Below, piece after piece: positions 63,200-64,000 of a stretch of 64,000 bases of DNA (position 1 is the stretch's first letter; each line of letters opens with the position of its first letter). The DNA is from Microbacterium esteraromaticum (lineage in GTDB: Bacteria; Actinomycetota; Actinomycetes; Actinomycetales; Microbacteriaceae), in contig NZ_CP118100.1 in assembly GCF_028747645.1 (NCBI RefSeq), forward strand, positions 124,001-188,000, in the 5' to 3' direction. The notes below the pieces were generated by a model. It was not told where the DNA came from and did not search any database. It worked only from the letters and a program-made list of their open reading frames with translations. The position numbers were made by a program, and so were the translations under genes.

Positions 63200-63970
63200 G
63201 TGGAACGTGTGACAGCATCCGACAGCTCTCCCGCACCCGCCGGCGTGCAGTCCGTCGCCCGCACCTTCGCCCTGCTCGAAGCCCTCGCCGACGCCGGGGG
63301 AGAAGAGGCGCTCGCCGCGCTCGCCGCCGCCACCGGCCTCGCCGTGCCGACCGCGCACCGCCTGCTCAAGACACTGCACGGCCTCGGCTACGTGCGCCAG
63401 CTCGAAGACCGCCGCTATGCCCTCGGCGCCGGGCTCATCGCCCTCGGGCAGCAGGCCGTGCCGCCGCTGGCCGATGCCGCACTACCCGCACTGCGGCAGC
63501 TCGAAGACGCCTTTCACGAGACCGCCAACCTCGCCGTGCTCGACGGTGACCTCGTGCTGTATGCCGGACAGGTGGCCTCGCGTCAGCGCATGCGCATGTT
63601 CACCGAGGTGGGACGGCGCGTGCTGCCGCACTCGACCGGCGTCGGCAAGGCGATGCTCTCGACCATGCCCGAACCGCACGTTCGCGCACTCATCGCCCGT
63701 ACCGGGCTGCCGTGCTTCACCCCGCAGACCCTCACCGACCCGGATGCCTTCATCGCCGACCTGCGCCGATCGCGCAGCCGCGGGTTCGCCGCCGACGACA
63801 GCGAACAAGAGGTCGGCGTGCGCTGCATCGCCGTCGCCGTGCCCGGACTGGGTCAGCCCGCCGCGATCTCGGTATCGGGTCCCGCCGCCCGCATCACGGA
63901 TGCCCGGGTGCCCGACGTTGTCGACGCGCTGACGCAGGCGGCCGAGCATCTGGCAGCTGCCGGCCGCTGA
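63200..63970 (+). CDS. IclR-family transcriptional regulator
   Basis: About 256 residues (GTG at 63200; a GTG at 63209 is also possible). N-terminal winged helix: [40 protein letters not shown]. The IclR ligand domain follows with [20 protein letters not shown] and [20 protein letters not shown]. Divergent layout with glcB suggests it controls malate synthase in response to glyoxylate, as IclR-type proteins do. The last 30 bp of the window hold nothing more. Confidence 0.92.
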   Translation: MERVTASDSSPAPAGVQSVARTFALLEALADAGGEEALAALAAATGLAVPTAHRLLKTLHGLGYVRQLEDRRYALGAGLIALGQQAVPPLADAALPALRQLEDAFHETANLAVLDGDLVLYAGQVASRQRMRMFTEVGRRVLPHSTGVGKAMLSTMPEPHVRALIARTGLPCFTPQTLTDPDAFIADLRRSRSRGFAADDSEQEVGVRCIAVAVPGLGQPAAISVSGPAARITDARVPDVVDALTQAAEHLAAAGR

Positions 63971-64000
63971 GCCGCGCGCCACCTGCGGTGCTCGATACAC

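Overview
High-GC actinobacterial DNA, most likely Microbacterium or another Microbacteriaceae. Codon choice is G/C-ending, many starts are GTG, and the gcatcc/ggatgcc words typical of that group occur throughout. The window also matches the riboflavin-catabolism cluster described in Microbacterium maritypicum. It is mostly ordinary chromosome, with one scrambled low-GC island (about 33.5-40.6 kb) and one peptide-use block (46.1-60.9 kb). No tRNA, rRNA or CRISPR array was seen.

Layout. 1-2.4 kb: end of an oligopeptide ABC importer (permease and a double ATPase). 2.4-4.4 kb: a CoA-disulfide reductase/rhodanese gene and a CsoR-family repressor, with a 16-bp operator in front; the repressor lacks the copper-binding His, so it looks persulfide-responsive (CstR-like). 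4.5-10.4 kb: SGNH hydrolase, a 48-residue membrane protein, BCCT betaine-type transporter, purL and a PLDc_N-like membrane protein. 10.5-18.2 kb: a methylthioribose or 5-deoxyribose salvage locus: mtnA, a sugar ABC importer and mtnK on the minus strand, and a GntR/UTRA regulator plus class II aldolase on the plus strand. Two identical GTTGTCAGACAAC palindromes lie before mtnA and before the aldolase. 18.5-19.9 kb: an MFS transporter behind a TPP riboswitch. 19.9-27.4 kb: riboflavin catabolism: flavin reductase, stand-alone riboflavin kinase and an HAD phosphatase on the minus strand; an NMT1-type ABC importer, riboflavin lyase (rcaE-like) and ribokinase on the plus strand; a PadR regulator, with a shared TGACTAG-type palindrome in three promoter regions. 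27.5-30.0 kb: an ABC-2 exporter and divergent TetR regulator. 30.0-33.3 kb: SDR, a TetR remnant, SMR efflux pump, an internally deleted MazG-like gene and an ATP-dependent DNA ligase.

33.5-40.6 kb is a mosaic of broken mobile and defence genes: a 5'-truncated ssb; the first ~75 codons of a DUF1819/BrxA (BREX) gene joined out of frame to the 3' end of a MIT_C-domain gene; that gene overlaps by ATGA an apparently intact 640-residue UG/Abi-type reverse transcriptase; a two-TM NUDIX gene of the kind found with CBASS, split by an IS30 insertion; transposase remnants; and a 5'-truncated cyclase-family gene.

40.7-45.8 kb: a DUF5684-like membrane protein, a lipoprotein, an AfsR/SARP-type regulator with ATPase and an NAD(P)HX epimerase. 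46.1-60.9 kb: a PucR-type regulator followed by a long same-strand block: PLP decarboxylase, amidohydrolase, complete dipeptide ABC importer, beta-lactamase-fold serine hydrolase, S9 peptidase and D-aminoacylase-like deacylase, suggesting import and stepwise degradation of unusual peptides. 61-64 kb: malate synthase G and a divergent IclR regulator. Three copies of a 70-75 bp nested palindrome lie between genes at 10.0, 10.4 and 18.3 kb.
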